Source of the DNA: G963677185 sp963677185
Lineage (GTDB): Bacteria > Bacillota > Syntrophomonadia > Syntrophomonadales > Syntrophomonadaceae
Reading direction: 5' to 3'
Length of the DNA stretch: 64,000 bases
Assembly: GCA_963677185.1 (NCBI GenBank)
Contig: OY781889.1
Location: forward strand, 1,798,001-1,862,000
Below are positions 51,701-60,350 of this stretch, piece by piece (within the stretch, counting starts at the first letter, position 1; every line of letters starts with the position of its first letter). The position numbers and the translations under genes were made by a program. Under the pieces are notes generated by a model that saw only the letters and a program-made list of their open reading frames with translations, was not told the DNA's origin and made no database searches.

Positions 51701-52261
51701 TACGGGTCCACTTTAAGGGTGGAAGCCGGTGAGGATGTGGACGTAGGTGACGCCCTGACAGAAGGCCCCCTGAATCCTCACGATATATTGAAGACCAAGG
51801 GCCTTAAGGAAGTCCACAAGTACATTCTGCAGGAGGTGCAGAAGGTTTACCGGTCACAGGGTGTGGATATTTCTGACAAGCATATAGAGATTATGATCCG
51901 CCAAATGGTCAAGAAGGTGAAGGTTGAATCATCAGGAGACACCAATATGCTTCCCGGAGCATTTGTTGACATTGCGGCATTTGAAGAAGAAAACCTGGCT
52001 GTATTCAAAGCTGGCCTGCAGCCAGCAGTATGCTCTCCGATGCTGCTGGGCATAACCAAGGCATCGTTGAACACGGATTCGTTCCTATCGGCGGCTTCTT
52101 TCCAGGAAACCACCAAGGTATTGACCGAAGCTGCCATCAAGGGCAAAATCGACCATTTGATCGGCCTTAAGGAAAATGTTATCATCGGCAAGCTGATTCC
52201 AGCAGGAACTGGATACAGCCTGTATCAGAACGTAGAAGCAACTGATGTGGTTGACGAATAA
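48710..52261 (+). CDS. rpoC: DNA-directed RNA polymerase subunit beta'
   Basis: An 1183-aa catalytic subunit. N-terminal zinc finger: CHCGKYKRVRHKGIVCDRCG. The active-site Mg2+ loop is YNADFDGDQMAVHVPLS. The second zinc site is CKTKHGVCKKCYG. The bridge and trigger regions include GARGNFQQIRQLAGMRGLMA and ESIGEPGTQLTMRTFHTGG-like (here QSIGEPGTQLTMRTFHTGG). The frame opens at 48653, but the ATG at 48710 matches the standard MDVNNFDRIKIALASPE start, with GAAGGGGGAAAGGG upstream. Confidence 0.97.
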   Translation: MDVNNFDRIKIALASPELIRAWSLGEVKKPETINYRTLRPEKEGLFCEKIFGPVKDWECHCGKYKRVRHKGIVCDRCGVEVTTSKVRRERMGHIELAAPVSHIWYLKGIPSRMGLLLDLSPKILEKVIYFVNYLVIDPGNTPLVKKQLLNEREYREARDKYGDEFYAGIGAEAVKDLLSEQELENMSIGLKEEIASCSGQRKSRAIKRLEVTEAFRLSGNKPEWMILDVLPVIPPELRPMVQLDGGRFATSDLNDLYRRVINRNNRLKRLLDLGAPDIIVRNEKRMLQEAVDALIDNGRRGRPVTGPGNRPLKSLSDLLKGKQGRFRQNLLGKRVDYSGRSVIVVGPSLKMHECGLPKEMALELFKPFVMKKLVDRSLASNIKNAKKMVERGREEVWDILDDVIKEHPVLLNRAPTLHRLGIQAFEPVLVEGRALQLHPLVCTAYNADFDGDQMAVHVPLSAEAQTEARLLMLASNNILNPKDGKPVVTPTQDMVMGVYYLTYVPDEPEALASPAPAKGKRRSKKDKEAAEALVVHYKAFSSPEEARMAYELGHIELHQRIRVNMRVPQRNEEGEVDYIRQLLETSVGRVIFNEVIPDSLGYYNEVIDKKKLGNIVYECYRREENFRTALMLDGIKRLGFKFSTKAGISVGVNDFTPPPEKADILLEADTVVDIITDAFQTGFINESERHDQVVDVWNQATDDVTEALRRHLLPTNPVFMMATSGARGNFQQIRQLAGMRGLMADPSGKIIDLPIKANFREGLTVLEYFISTHGARKGLADTALRTADSGYLTRRLVDVSQDVIVRENDCGAVEGMSVRKITEGSQLIEPLHQRIAGRVALNPVYHPVSGKMLIDENEMISDEVAFEIEGAGIETLKIRSILTCKTKHGVCKKCYGTNLATGYNVEIGEAVGILAAQSIGEPGTQLTMRTFHTGGVAGEDITRGLPRVEELFEVRKPKGQALVAEVAGTVKFGEAKGRREIELFSESGESLAHYPIVYGSTLRVEAGEDVDVGDALTEGPLNPHDILKTKGLKEVHKYILQEVQKVYRSQGVDISDKHIEIMIRQMVKKVKVESSGDTNMLPGAFVDIAAFEEENLAVFKAGLQPAVCSPMLLGITKASLNTDSFLSAASFQETTKVLTEAAIKGKIDHLIGLKENVIIGKLIPAGTGYSLYQNVEATDVVDE

Positions 52262-52281
52262 ACCCAGAAAAAAATAAATAA

Positions 52282-52310
52282 TTGACGGGCTTATTCAGTG
52301 ATGATAAAAT
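52282..52310 (+). promoter_or_regulatory. Promoter of the str-type operon
   Basis: TTGACG (52282-52287), 17-nt spacer, TAAAAT (52305-52310), about 65 nt before the L7Ae-like gene. Confidence 0.75.
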
Positions 52311-52376
52311 ATTCATTGCTCGGTGTCCGGGCCCAGGTTGCTTGCTCATTTTTAGTAAATGGCCAGAGGAGTCGAT

Positions 52377-52622
52377 GTGACGCTGGATACGTTGAGAAAC
52401 TGCTCAAAAGTGGCAGGCAGCAAACAGGTCAAAAAGGCCCTGGCCGAAGGCCGGGCTCGCAAGGTTTACCTGGCATCGGACGCGGATCAGGCGATAACCG
52501 CCCCGCTTCGGCGTTTGTGTGACGAGGGCGGAGTTGAGATTGAGGAACAGTTCGATATGGCTGCACTGGGCAGAGCCGCCCGGGTGGAGGTTAAAACCGC
52601 AGCCATAGCCATTGTGGATTGA
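52377..52622 (+). CDS. L7Ae-family RNA-binding protein (YbxF-like)
   Basis: An 81-aa L7Ae/L30e-fold protein. Typical segments are SKVAGSKQVKKALAEGRARK, VYLASDADQAITAPLRRLCD and the final AAIAIVD. Firmicute members bind kink-turn RNA and lie, as here, between rpoC and rpsL. GTG at 52377 with AGAGGAG 5 nt upstream is preferred to the ATG at 52359, because the family N-terminus begins at about this point. Confidence 0.88.
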   Translation: MTLDTLRNCSKVAGSKQVKKALAEGRARKVYLASDADQAITAPLRRLCDEGGVEIEEQFDMAALGRAARVEVKTAAIAIVD

Positions 52623-52691
52623 ATCGCGCACTGTGCCCCAGGGCACAGTTGCCGTACTATTTAATCGGTCAATATGGAAGGAGGTGCATGT

Positions 52692-53072
52692 ATGCCAACC
52701 ATTAACCAGCTGGTACGCAAGGGACGCCAAAAAGTGGAAAAGAAATCAACTGCCCCGGCATTGAAGAATTGCCCGCAAAAACGAGGGGTATGCACCCGTG
52801 TTTATACAACCACGCCAAAAAAGCCTAACTCCGCTCTGCGCAAGATCGCCAGGGTAAGGCTTTCGAACGGAATTGAAGTCACGGCTTATATTCCCGGTAT
52901 CGGCCATAATCTGCAGGAGCATTCCGTGGTTCTGATCAGAGGAGGCAGGGTAAAGGATTTACCCGGGGTAAGATATCATATTATTAGAGGCACTCTGGAT
53001 GCTTCGGGTGTTCAGAACCGCAATCAAGGCAGATCCAAATACGGCACAAAGCGGCCTAAAGTCAAGAAATAA
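52692..53072 (+). CDS. rpsL: 30S ribosomal protein S12
   Basis: A 126-aa decoding-centre protein. The conserved TINQLVRKGRQK, KKPNSALRKIARVRLSNGIE and GRVKDLPGVRYHIIRGTLD loops are intact, with the Lys residues at the streptomycin-resistance positions unchanged. GGAGGTG lies 8 nt before the ATG. It begins the S12-S7-EF-G-EF-Tu set. Confidence 0.97.
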   Translation: MPTINQLVRKGRQKVEKKSTAPALKNCPQKRGVCTRVYTTTPKKPNSALRKIARVRLSNGIEVTAYIPGIGHNLQEHSVVLIRGGRVKDLPGVRYHIIRGTLDASGVQNRNQGRSKYGTKRPKVKK

Positions 53073-53140
53073 GCGCAAGACAGGGCCGCATACGCCGTTT
53101 TATTTTGTGGCAACAAAGAGGATAGAGGTGAAAATACAGG

Positions 53141-53611
53141 ATGCCAAGAAAAGGACCCGTCCAAAAAAGAGACGTATTGCCTGATCCAATTTACAATAGC
53201 AAGCTTTTCACCAAGCTGGTCAACCAGGTGATGTGGGATGGCAAGAAAAGCCGGGCGGAACAAATCTGCTATGGTGCTTTTGAAATTATTTCACAGAAGA
53301 CCGGCCGTAATTCACAGGAAGTGTTTGAAGAAGCAATTAAAAACATCACTCCTCTTCTGGAAGTAAGAGCACGCCGGGTTGGTGGCGCTAACTACCAGGT
53401 TCCGGTAGAAGTCCGGGTGGAAAGAAAACAGACCCTGGCTCTTCGCTGGCTGATTAGTTACAGCCGCAAACGCGGTGAGAAAACCATGGCCGAAAGACTG
53501 GCCGGTGAATTAATGGATGCAGCCAATGGAGCTGGAGCTTCCGTTAAGAAGAGAGAAGATACGCACAAGATGGCAGAAGCCAACAGGGCGTTTGCCCACT
53601 ATCGCTGGTAG
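53141..53611 (+). CDS. rpsG: 30S ribosomal protein S7
   Basis: A 156-aa protein that nucleates the 30S head. Motifs: MPRKGPVQKRDVLPDPIYNS, LVNQVMWDGKKSRAEQICYG, ARRVGGANYQVPVEVRVERK and the C-terminal RAFAHYRW. GAGGTG precedes the ATG. It lies between rpsL and fusA as usual. Confidence 0.97.
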   Translation: MPRKGPVQKRDVLPDPIYNSKLFTKLVNQVMWDGKKSRAEQICYGAFEIISQKTGRNSQEVFEEAIKNITPLLEVRARRVGGANYQVPVEVRVERKQTLALRWLISYSRKRGEKTMAERLAGELMDAANGAGASVKKREDTHKMAEANRAFAHYRW

Positions 53612-53666
53612 AGGCTTTGACGCTTTTCGTCGGCGCCTCTCCTTTTAGCGAAAAGGGAGCTTGGTA

Positions 53667-55760
53667 ATGGATTGTGCCACGGGTCTCAGCAAGATTCGCA
53701 ACATAGGCATAATGGCTCACATTGACGCAGGCAAGACAACGACCACCGAGCGCATGTTGTTTTATACCGGAAAAGTCCATAAAATGGGCGAGGTGGACAA
53801 GGGAACCGCGACAATGGACTGGATGAGCCAGGAACAGGAACGCGGAATAACGATAACATCCGCTGCTACGGCCTGTTACTGGCGCGATTTTAACATTAAC
53901 ATTATCGACACGCCCGGACATGTGGACTTCGCAGTCGAGGTAGAGCGCTCGCTCAGGGTGCTGGATGGAGCCGTTGCAGTCTTTTGTGCCGTGGCTGGTG
54001 TTCAGCCTCAGTCAGAAGCTGTGTGGCGGCAGGCAGACAGGTACGGGGTTCCCCGTATTGCTTATGTCAATAAGATGGACCGCATCGGTGCTGATTACTT
54101 CAGAGCCATTGAAATGATGCGGAAAAACCTGGGAGCCAATGCGGTTCCGATACATCTGCCCATAGGGTATGAAGATGCTTTCGCTGGCGTCATTGATCTT
54201 ACACAACTGAAAGCCCTTGAATGGGAAAACGGAAGCGGAGAAAATTATCAGCTCCGCAATTTGGACGAGGCTGAGATGGATGAAGCCCTGGTGTACAGGG
54301 ATGACCTGATCGGCCGTTTGGCAGACAACGACGAGCACCTGCTGGAGAATTACCTGGAAGGCAAAGAAATAAGCGCTGCGGAAATCAATGTGTCATTAAG
54401 GCGGCAGACCATTGCCGGCCAGATTGTACCGGTGCTGTGCGGCTCGTCGTTTAAGAACAAAGGCGTGCAGCCGCTGCTGGATGCAGTGGTTGAATACCTG
54501 CCTTCACCCCTTGATCTGCCGTCAATGCAGGGAATGGATACTGAAGGCCGGGAGACCGATGTCCACAATGGCGATATCAGCGCTCCTTTCTGCGCTCTGG
54601 CCTTTAAGGTGGCTCTAGACAGTTATGTCGGCCGTCTGACCTATTTGCGGGTGTATTCCGGAAGCGTAAAAGCGGGATCATTTGTGGTTAACGCCGGTAA
54701 GATGCAAAGAGAGCGGATTACAAAAATCCTCAGAATGCATGCCAATCACCGGGAGGAGATAGCCGATGTTCAGGCCGGAGATATTGTGGCGGCAGTTGGT
54801 CTTAAGGACACCTTTACCGGAGACACGCTTTGCGCCGAAAGCCGGCTGGTGCTGTTAGAGGCGATGGAATTTCCCGTACCGGTTGTGGATGTGGCGATTG
54901 AGCCGAAAACCAAGGCAGACCAGGACCGGATCGGTGAGAGCCTCCGCAAGCTATCGGAGGAAGACCCTACCTTCCGCGTTAACAGTGATAACGAAAGCGG
55001 GCAGATTATTATATCCGGGATGGGCGAGCTCCATTTAGAGATAATAGTGGACCGTCTGCTTCGGGAGTTTAAGGTCAATGCCAATGTCGGCAAGCCGCAG
55101 GTGGCATACAAGGAAACCGTAACCGCGGAAGCCCGGACCGAGACCGTTTTTGAAAAAATGAGCGGCGGTCATGGCATGTTCGCCAGGATAACCCTGGAGA
55201 TCAAGCCCCTCGAAGAAGGGCAGGGCGTAAGGTTCAGCGACAAAAGCCCTCACGGGATTCTGCTGCATGAATACATCAAAGCGGTGGAAAGCGGCGCTAG
55301 AGAAGCGTTGCAGGTTGGGAACCTTGCCGGTTACAGGATTGATGATGTAGAAATTTGCCTTCTGGGCGGAGTTATGAATGAAGTAGACTCTTCCGAGCAG
55401 GCTTTTATGATAGCTGCAAATATGGCAGTGAAAGAGGTGATAGCCAAAGCGCAGCCGGTTCTGATCGAACCTGTCATGGAAATCGATATCGTGTCCCCTG
55501 AAGAATATGTAGGCGACATCATATCGGACTTGAATGCCCGCAGGGGCAGGGTGGTTGCCTTCGAAGAAAACAAGGACAGCAAGTTGATAAAAGGAATGGT
55601 ACCCCTGGCAGAGACCTTCGGGTATGCTACCAGCCTGAGATCAGCCAGCCAGGGCCGGGCCAGTTTTTCAATGCGAATTAAAAACTATGGACCGGTACCC
55701 GAATCGAAAGCCCGGGAGATAATCACCCGGCGATACGGACTGCCGCTTTGGACGAACTAA
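53667..55760 (+). CDS. fusA: Elongation factor G
   Basis: A 697-aa translocation GTPase. G-domain: NIGIMAHIDAGKTTTTERML, ERGITITSAATACYW, IIDTPGHVDFAVEVERSLR and NKMDRIGADY. Domains II-V follow, with SGMGELHLEIIVDRLLREFK and the late FGYATSLRSASQGRASFSMR. AAAAGGGAG lies upstream of the ATG at 53667; a TTG six nt earlier is less likely. Its place in the str operon supports the housekeeping EF-G rather than a paralogue. Confidence 0.95.
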   Translation: MDCATGLSKIRNIGIMAHIDAGKTTTTERMLFYTGKVHKMGEVDKGTATMDWMSQEQERGITITSAATACYWRDFNINIIDTPGHVDFAVEVERSLRVLDGAVAVFCAVAGVQPQSEAVWRQADRYGVPRIAYVNKMDRIGADYFRAIEMMRKNLGANAVPIHLPIGYEDAFAGVIDLTQLKALEWENGSGENYQLRNLDEAEMDEALVYRDDLIGRLADNDEHLLENYLEGKEISAAEINVSLRRQTIAGQIVPVLCGSSFKNKGVQPLLDAVVEYLPSPLDLPSMQGMDTEGRETDVHNGDISAPFCALAFKVALDSYVGRLTYLRVYSGSVKAGSFVVNAGKMQRERITKILRMHANHREEIADVQAGDIVAAVGLKDTFTGDTLCAESRLVLLEAMEFPVPVVDVAIEPKTKADQDRIGESLRKLSEEDPTFRVNSDNESGQIIISGMGELHLEIIVDRLLREFKVNANVGKPQVAYKETVTAEARTETVFEKMSGGHGMFARITLEIKPLEEGQGVRFSDKSPHGILLHEYIKAVESGAREALQVGNLAGYRIDDVEICLLGGVMNEVDSSEQAFMIAANMAVKEVIAKAQPVLIEPVMEIDIVSPEEYVGDIISDLNARRGRVVAFEENKDSKLIKGMVPLAETFGYATSLRSASQGRASFSMRIKNYGPVPESKAREIITRRYGLPLWTN

Positions 55761-55839
55761 TAAGGGAATGCATCGCAGCAACATTGAAATAGCAAAGTGT
55801 TGTTCAGCATAAGCTTTGAAAGGAAAGGTGAAGAAAGAA

Positions 55840-57042
55840 ATGGCAAAACAGAAATACGAAAGAACGAAACCGCATCTGAACATTGGTACGATCGGTCACG
55901 TAGACCATGGCAAGACGACATTGACGGCGGCGATAACTCTGTGCTTGAGCAAAGTAGGCGGAGCGGTAGCGACGTCATATGCTGAAATAGACAAAGCCCC
56001 GGAAGAAAAAGCCCGTGGCATCACGATCAACACAGCGCACGTAGAATACCAGACAGAAACAAGGCACTATGCGCATGTTGACTGTCCCGGCCACGCTGAC
56101 TATGTAAAGAACATGATAACCGGAGCGGCCCAGATGGACGGAGCGATCCTGGTAGTATCAGCGGCCGACGGCCCGATGCCTCAGACCCGCGAACACATTC
56201 TGCTGGCCCGTCAGGTAGGGGTTCCTTACATCGTAGTATTTATGAACAAAGTGGACATGGTAGACGACGACGAGCTTTTAGAACTGGTTGAAATGGAAAT
56301 CAGAGAACTGCTAACCTATTACGAATTCCCGGGAGACGACATTCCGGTGATTCAGGGTTCAGCCTTGAAAGCCCTGGAATGCGGCTGCAGTTCAAAAGAC
56401 TGCCAGTGGTGCGGCAAGATATGGGAACTGATGGACGCGGTTGATTCATATATACCGATGCCGGAGAGAGCGGTAGACAAGCCGTTCCTGATGCCGATAG
56501 AAGACGTGTTTACGATTACCGGGCGCGGCACAGTAACCACAGGCAGGGTTGAAAGAGGCACAGTCAAGGTAGGGGACGAAGTAGCGATAGTGGGCATGCG
56601 CGAAGAAATCCGCAAGCATATAGTAACCGGCGTAGAAATGTTCAGAAAGCTTTTGGACTATGCTGAAGCGGGTGACAATATAGGCACACTGCTGCGCGGC
56701 GTAGACAGAAAAGATGTTGAAAGAGGCATGGTATTGGCCAAGCCGAACAGCATCCATCCGCTGACCAAGTTCAATGCAGAAGTATATGTGCTGTCCAAGG
56801 AAGAAGGCGGCCGCCACACTCCGTTTTTCCCGGGTTACAGACCGCAGTTCTATTTCAGAACTACAGACGTAACCGGAGTCATTCAACTGCCTGAAGGAGT
56901 GGAAATGGTAATGCCGGGCGACAATATCCAGATGGCGATTGACCTCATTACCCCTATAGCAGTCGAAGAAGGACTGAAGTTCTCCATCCGCGAAGGCGGA
57001 CGCACCGTAGGCGCCGGCGTTGTAACCTCGCTGGCCGAATAA
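55840..57042 (+). CDS. tuf: Elongation factor Tu, copy 2
   Basis: A 400-aa EF-Tu with protein sequence identical to copy 1 at 39435-40637. Comparing the two genes by eye I find one difference, C at 39680 against T at 56085, a silent change in a Cys codon. The 25 bases before the ATG are also the same, but sequences diverge beyond that and after the stop. It carries the same CGCSSKDCQWC cluster. It lies in the usual str-operon position after fusA. Confidence 0.98.
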   Translation: MAKQKYERTKPHLNIGTIGHVDHGKTTLTAAITLCLSKVGGAVATSYAEIDKAPEEKARGITINTAHVEYQTETRHYAHVDCPGHADYVKNMITGAAQMDGAILVVSAADGPMPQTREHILLARQVGVPYIVVFMNKVDMVDDDELLELVEMEIRELLTYYEFPGDDIPVIQGSALKALECGCSSKDCQWCGKIWELMDAVDSYIPMPERAVDKPFLMPIEDVFTITGRGTVTTGRVERGTVKVGDEVAIVGMREEIRKHIVTGVEMFRKLLDYAEAGDNIGTLLRGVDRKDVERGMVLAKPNSIHPLTKFNAEVYVLSKEEGGRHTPFFPGYRPQFYFRTTDVTGVIQLPEGVEMVMPGDNIQMAIDLITPIAVEEGLKFSIREGGRTVGAGVVTSLAE

Positions 57043-57113
57043 TGATTATATCAGGCAGCCGGGAAGGGGATGTCTCTTCCCATCTGTCTGCTGTTTAAGG
57101 AGGTTTTCAAAGG

Positions 57114-57425
57114 GTGACATATCAGCAGAAGGTTCGAATCAGGTTGAAGGCCTTTGACCACCGGCTTCTTGACCAATCCGCTCAAAAAATAGTGGAAACG
57201 GCCAGGAAGAACGGAGCCGCGGTTTCAGGGCCTATTCCGCTTCCAACCGGGAAAAGCATTTACACAATCCTTCGCTCGCCGCATATTAACAAGGATTCGC
57301 GGGAGCAATTTGAAATGCGCACTCACAAGCGCTTGATCGACATTCTGGATCCGAGTCCGACAACCATTGATGCTCTTATGCATTTGGACCTGCCCTCGGG
57401 TGTGGATATTGAAATCAAGCTCTAA
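57114..57425 (+). CDS. rpsJ: 30S ribosomal protein S10
   Basis: A 103-aa protein of the 30S head, also the NusE partner of NusB in antitermination. Motifs: VRIRLKAFDHRLLDQSAQKI, PIPLPTGKSIYTILRSPHIN and the end PSGVDIEIKL. The start is GTG at 57114 with AAGGAGGTT upstream. First gene of the S10 cluster; the 108-nt gap after it holds a possible GAGG..CCTC hairpin but no clear regulator. Confidence 0.96.
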   Translation: MTYQQKVRIRLKAFDHRLLDQSAQKIVETARKNGAAVSGPIPLPTGKSIYTILRSPHINKDSREQFEMRTHKRLIDILDPSPTTIDALMHLDLPSGVDIEIKL

Positions 57426-57533
57426 ACGGTCTTAATTGGATTATTTCCAGACCTGGAAGCGCAAAAAAGAGGTGAAGTTGGTAAGCCCACATCCAACCTC
57501 TCCCACAGAGAAAAACGCCAGGAGGTATAGCGA

Positions 57534-58172
57534 GTGAAAACGAAAGTGAAGAAAGCCATTATGGGCAGAAAAGTGGGAATGACCCAGATATTCGATGAAG
57601 ACGGCAAGGCTGTTCCCGTAACGGTAGTCGAAGCAGAGCCCAATGTCGTGGTTCAAATCAAGAACCAGGAGAATGACGGCTACGAAGCGATAAAAATAGG
57701 CTTCGGCTCAATTAAGGAAAAGAATGTTACCAAACCGATAGCCGGCCAGTTTAAGAAGGCCGGATTAACGCCCAAGAGGGTGTTAAAAGAAGTTCGAGTG
57801 GAAGATATCAGTGCTTATCAGGTTGGCTCCGAGATTAAGGTCGATGTGTTCGAGTCCGGCGACGTGGTGGACGTTACCGGGAAATCCAAGGGTAAAGGAT
57901 TCGCCGGCGGAGTCAAGCGGCACAATTTTGCCAGAGGTTCAATGGGTCACGGTTCCAAGTACCATCGCCGCCCCGGTTCGCTGGGAGCGAAAGGACCGGC
58001 CAGGGTTTTCAAGGGACGCAAAATGCCCGGGCACATGGGCGGAGAACGCGTAACCGTTCAGGCTTTGAAAATCGTCAGGGTCTATCCGGAAAAGAACCTG
58101 ATTCTTATAAGAGGTGCAATACCAGGACCCCGCAAAGGTCTTGTTCTAATAAAAGATTCGGTTAAAGCTTAG
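57534..58172 (+). CDS. rplC: 50S ribosomal protein L3
   Basis: A 212-aa early-assembly protein near the peptidyl-transferase centre. Motifs: AIMGRKVGMTQIFDEDGKAV, FAGGVKRHNFARGSMGHGSK and GRKMPGHMGGERVTVQALKI. The start is GTG at 57534 with AGGAGGT at 8 nt. Length and motifs are ordinary. Confidence 0.97.
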   Translation: MKTKVKKAIMGRKVGMTQIFDEDGKAVPVTVVEAEPNVVVQIKNQENDGYEAIKIGFGSIKEKNVTKPIAGQFKKAGLTPKRVLKEVRVEDISAYQVGSEIKVDVFESGDVVDVTGKSKGKGFAGGVKRHNFARGSMGHGSKYHRRPGSLGAKGPARVFKGRKMPGHMGGERVTVQALKIVRVYPEKNLILIRGAIPGPRKGLVLIKDSVKA

Positions 58173-58256
58173 ACATCGGGCTGCTGTGCAGCCGCCTGGC
58201 TGGAAAGCCCGGGAAGGCTTGCAGCAGGCGCTAAAGCGATCAGGGAGGTTTGTAGG

Positions 58257-58880
58257 ATGCCTAAATTACAGGTTTATGACATGAACGGGGCTTCAGCCGG
58301 AGAAATCGAGCTGAGTGACGCCGTGTTCGGTATAGAGCCAAATGAAGCTGTATTACATCAGTTTATAAAAATGCAGCTGGCTAACAAGAGAACTGGTCTG
58401 GCTTCAACGAAAACCAGATCGATGATTAAAGGAAGCACGAAAAAGCCATGGCGACAGAAGGGCACTGGCCGGGCGCGTTCCGGCATGCGCAACAGTCCGG
58501 TATGGCGCGGAGGCGGAACCGTTTTCGGGCCCCAACCCAGAGACTATGGTTTCAGGCTGCCCAGGAAAGTAAGAAGGCTGGCATTGAAGTCAGCGCTGTC
58601 ATCCAAGGTTAAAAGCAACAACATTATTGTAGTCACGGAACTGGCTTTTGACGAGCCCAAGACAAAAAAGATGATGGAACTGCTGGGAGTTCTGAACGCT
58701 GGTTCAAAGACCCTGGTGGTCACCGCCGACGGCAGCCAGAACGTGTACAAGTCCGCCCGCAACATCCCCGGAATTAAATCGATGAGAGCTGATTTTATGA
58801 GCGTTTATGACATTCTGAATCACGAAACACTTCTTATCACAAGGGATGCAGTTGCTCGCGTAGAGGAGGTTCTGGCTTAA
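58257..58880 (+). CDS. rplD: 50S ribosomal protein L4
   Basis: A 207-aa protein with a loop lining the exit tunnel. Visible blocks are TKPWRQKGTGRARSG-like (here KKPWRQKGTGRARSGMRNSP), GGGTVFGPQPRDYGFRLPRK and KALKSALS-like LALKSALSSKV. GGGAGG lies upstream of the ATG. Its TAA overlaps the rplW ATG by one base, coupling translation. Confidence 0.96.
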   Translation: MPKLQVYDMNGASAGEIELSDAVFGIEPNEAVLHQFIKMQLANKRTGLASTKTRSMIKGSTKKPWRQKGTGRARSGMRNSPVWRGGGTVFGPQPRDYGFRLPRKVRRLALKSALSSKVKSNNIIVVTELAFDEPKTKKMMELLGVLNAGSKTLVVTADGSQNVYKSARNIPGIKSMRADFMSVYDILNHETLLITRDAVARVEEVLA

Positions 58881-59173
58881 TGAGTGAAAGAGACTACAGG
58901 GATATTATTTTTAAACCGGTCGTAACCGAGAAGACTATGGATCTACTGGCCGATGGCAAATACACTTTTTATGTTGACCGGAGATCCAACAAGACCGAGA
59001 TCAAAAACGCTATTGAAAAAATATTCAATGTCAAGGTGGATTCGGTCCACACCATGATTATAAAGGGGAAACCCAAGCGTTTAGGCCGTTACCAGGGGCG
59101 GACATCGGATCGCAAAAAAGCGGTGGTGTCCCTTAAACGCGGTCATAAGATAAAGTTGTTTGATGGCGTATAA
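58880..59173 (+). CDS. rplW: 50S ribosomal protein L23
   Basis: A 97-aa protein at the tunnel exit, docking site for trigger factor and SRP. Motifs: DIIFKPVVTEKTMDLLADGK, YTFYVDRRSNKTEIKNAIEK and a final RGHKIKLFDGV. It starts within the rplD stop (TAATG) after an AGAGGAGG site in the end of rplD. Confidence 0.96.
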   Translation: MSERDYRDIIFKPVVTEKTMDLLADGKYTFYVDRRSNKTEIKNAIEKIFNVKVDSVHTMIIKGKPKRLGRYQGRTSDRKKAVVSLKRGHKIKLFDGV

Positions 59174-59209
59174 AAGGCTGTAAAGCCCGTTGGTAAGGAG
59201 TGACAAGGA

Positions 59210-60034
59210 ATGGCTGTTAAGAAATTCAAGCCGGTAACCCCCAGCAGACGGCATATGACCATGCTGGATTTCAAAGATATCAGTAAAAAGGAACCGGAAA
59301 AGAGCCTGCTGGTTCCGCTTAAGAAGAATTCTGGTCGTAATGCCCATGGCCGCATCACTGTAAGGCATCAGGGCGGTGGCCACAAGCGCATGTACAGGCT
59401 GGTTGATTTCAAGCGCCTCAAAGACGGAGTACCGGCCAAGGTTGTTGCGATTGAATACGACCCCAACCGTTCTGCTAATATAGCTTTGATCAGCTATCGG
59501 GATGGCGCCAAATCGTATATTCTTGCTCCGCATGGCATAAAGGCCGGCGACATGATAGAGTCCGGACCCGAGTCGGACATCAAGGTCGGCAATACTCTGC
59601 CGCTTAAGAATATACCGGTCGGCACGCTTATTCACAACATTGAAATGCGGCCCGGCAAAGGCGGCCAGTTAGCCCGCTCGGCCGGTTCCGTTGCCCAGCT
59701 GATGGCCAAGGAAGGCGCTTATGCCCAGGTAAGGCTGCCTTCAGGGGAAGTTAGAATGATTCATGTTACCTGCCGGGCTACCATTGGCCAGGTTGGCAAC
59801 CTCGATTATGAAAACGTCAGCGTTGGTAAAGCCGGGCGTTCGCGCTGGGCTGGTATAAGACCTACTGTACGCGGTTCAGTTATGAATCCGGTTGACCATC
59901 CTCACGGCGGTGGCGAAGGTCGCGCCCCGATAGGACGCAAATATCCGGTTTCACCGTGGGGCAAGATTGCCATTGGAGGCAAGACCCGCAAGAGGAAACC
60001 GTCTGACAAAATGATTGTAAAGAAACGCAAGTAA
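59210..60034 (+). CDS. rplB: 50S ribosomal protein L2
   Basis: A 274-aa protein required for subunit association and peptidyl transfer. Motifs: KKFKPVTPSRRHMTMLDFKD, GRITVRHQGGGHKRMYRLVD and MNPVDHPHGGGEGRAPIG, the last containing the conserved histidine region. AAGGAG precedes the ATG. Ordinary length. Confidence 0.97.
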   Translation: MAVKKFKPVTPSRRHMTMLDFKDISKKEPEKSLLVPLKKNSGRNAHGRITVRHQGGGHKRMYRLVDFKRLKDGVPAKVVAIEYDPNRSANIALISYRDGAKSYILAPHGIKAGDMIESGPESDIKVGNTLPLKNIPVGTLIHNIEMRPGKGGQLARSAGSVAQLMAKEGAYAQVRLPSGEVRMIHVTCRATIGQVGNLDYENVSVGKAGRSRWAGIRPTVRGSVMNPVDHPHGGGEGRAPIGRKYPVSPWGKIAIGGKTRKRKPSDKMIVKKRK

Positions 60035-60050
60035 AGGAGGGCTGCTGTTA

Positions 60051-60332
60051 ATGGGAAGATCACTTAAAAAGGGTCCTTATTGCGAAGTCAAGCTGCTGAA
60101 TAAAGTGGACGCGTTGAATGACACCGGCGATAAGAAAGTTATTAAAACTTGGTCCAGGCGTTCAACCATAATGCCTCAGATGATCGGGCACACTCTGGCC
60201 GTACATGACGGACGCAGACACGTACCGGTATATATTACCGAAGAAATGGTTGGCATGAAACTCGGAGAATTTGCTCCTACAAGAATCTACCGCGGTCATG
60301 CTGGCAAGAACGAAAAGTCGAGCCGCAGGTAG
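60051..60332 (+). CDS. rpsS: 30S ribosomal protein S19
   Basis: A 93-aa protein of the 30S head that contacts S13 and the 50S bridge. Motifs: MGRSLKKGPYCEVKLLNKVD, KTWSRRSTIMPQMIGHTLAV and GMKLGEFAPTRIYRGH. AAGGAGGG precedes the ATG by about 9 nt. It lies between rplB and rplV as usual. Confidence 0.96.
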   Translation: MGRSLKKGPYCEVKLLNKVDALNDTGDKKVIKTWSRRSTIMPQMIGHTLAVHDGRRHVPVYITEEMVGMKLGEFAPTRIYRGHAGKNEKSSRR

Positions 60333-60350
60333 AAGGGAGGAAAACAGTCA

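Noticed and set aside
45473..52191. Many long antisense frames across rpoB and rpoC
   Set aside because: They mirror the codon pattern of the real genes, lack ribosome sites and have Ser/Arg-rich shadow composition.
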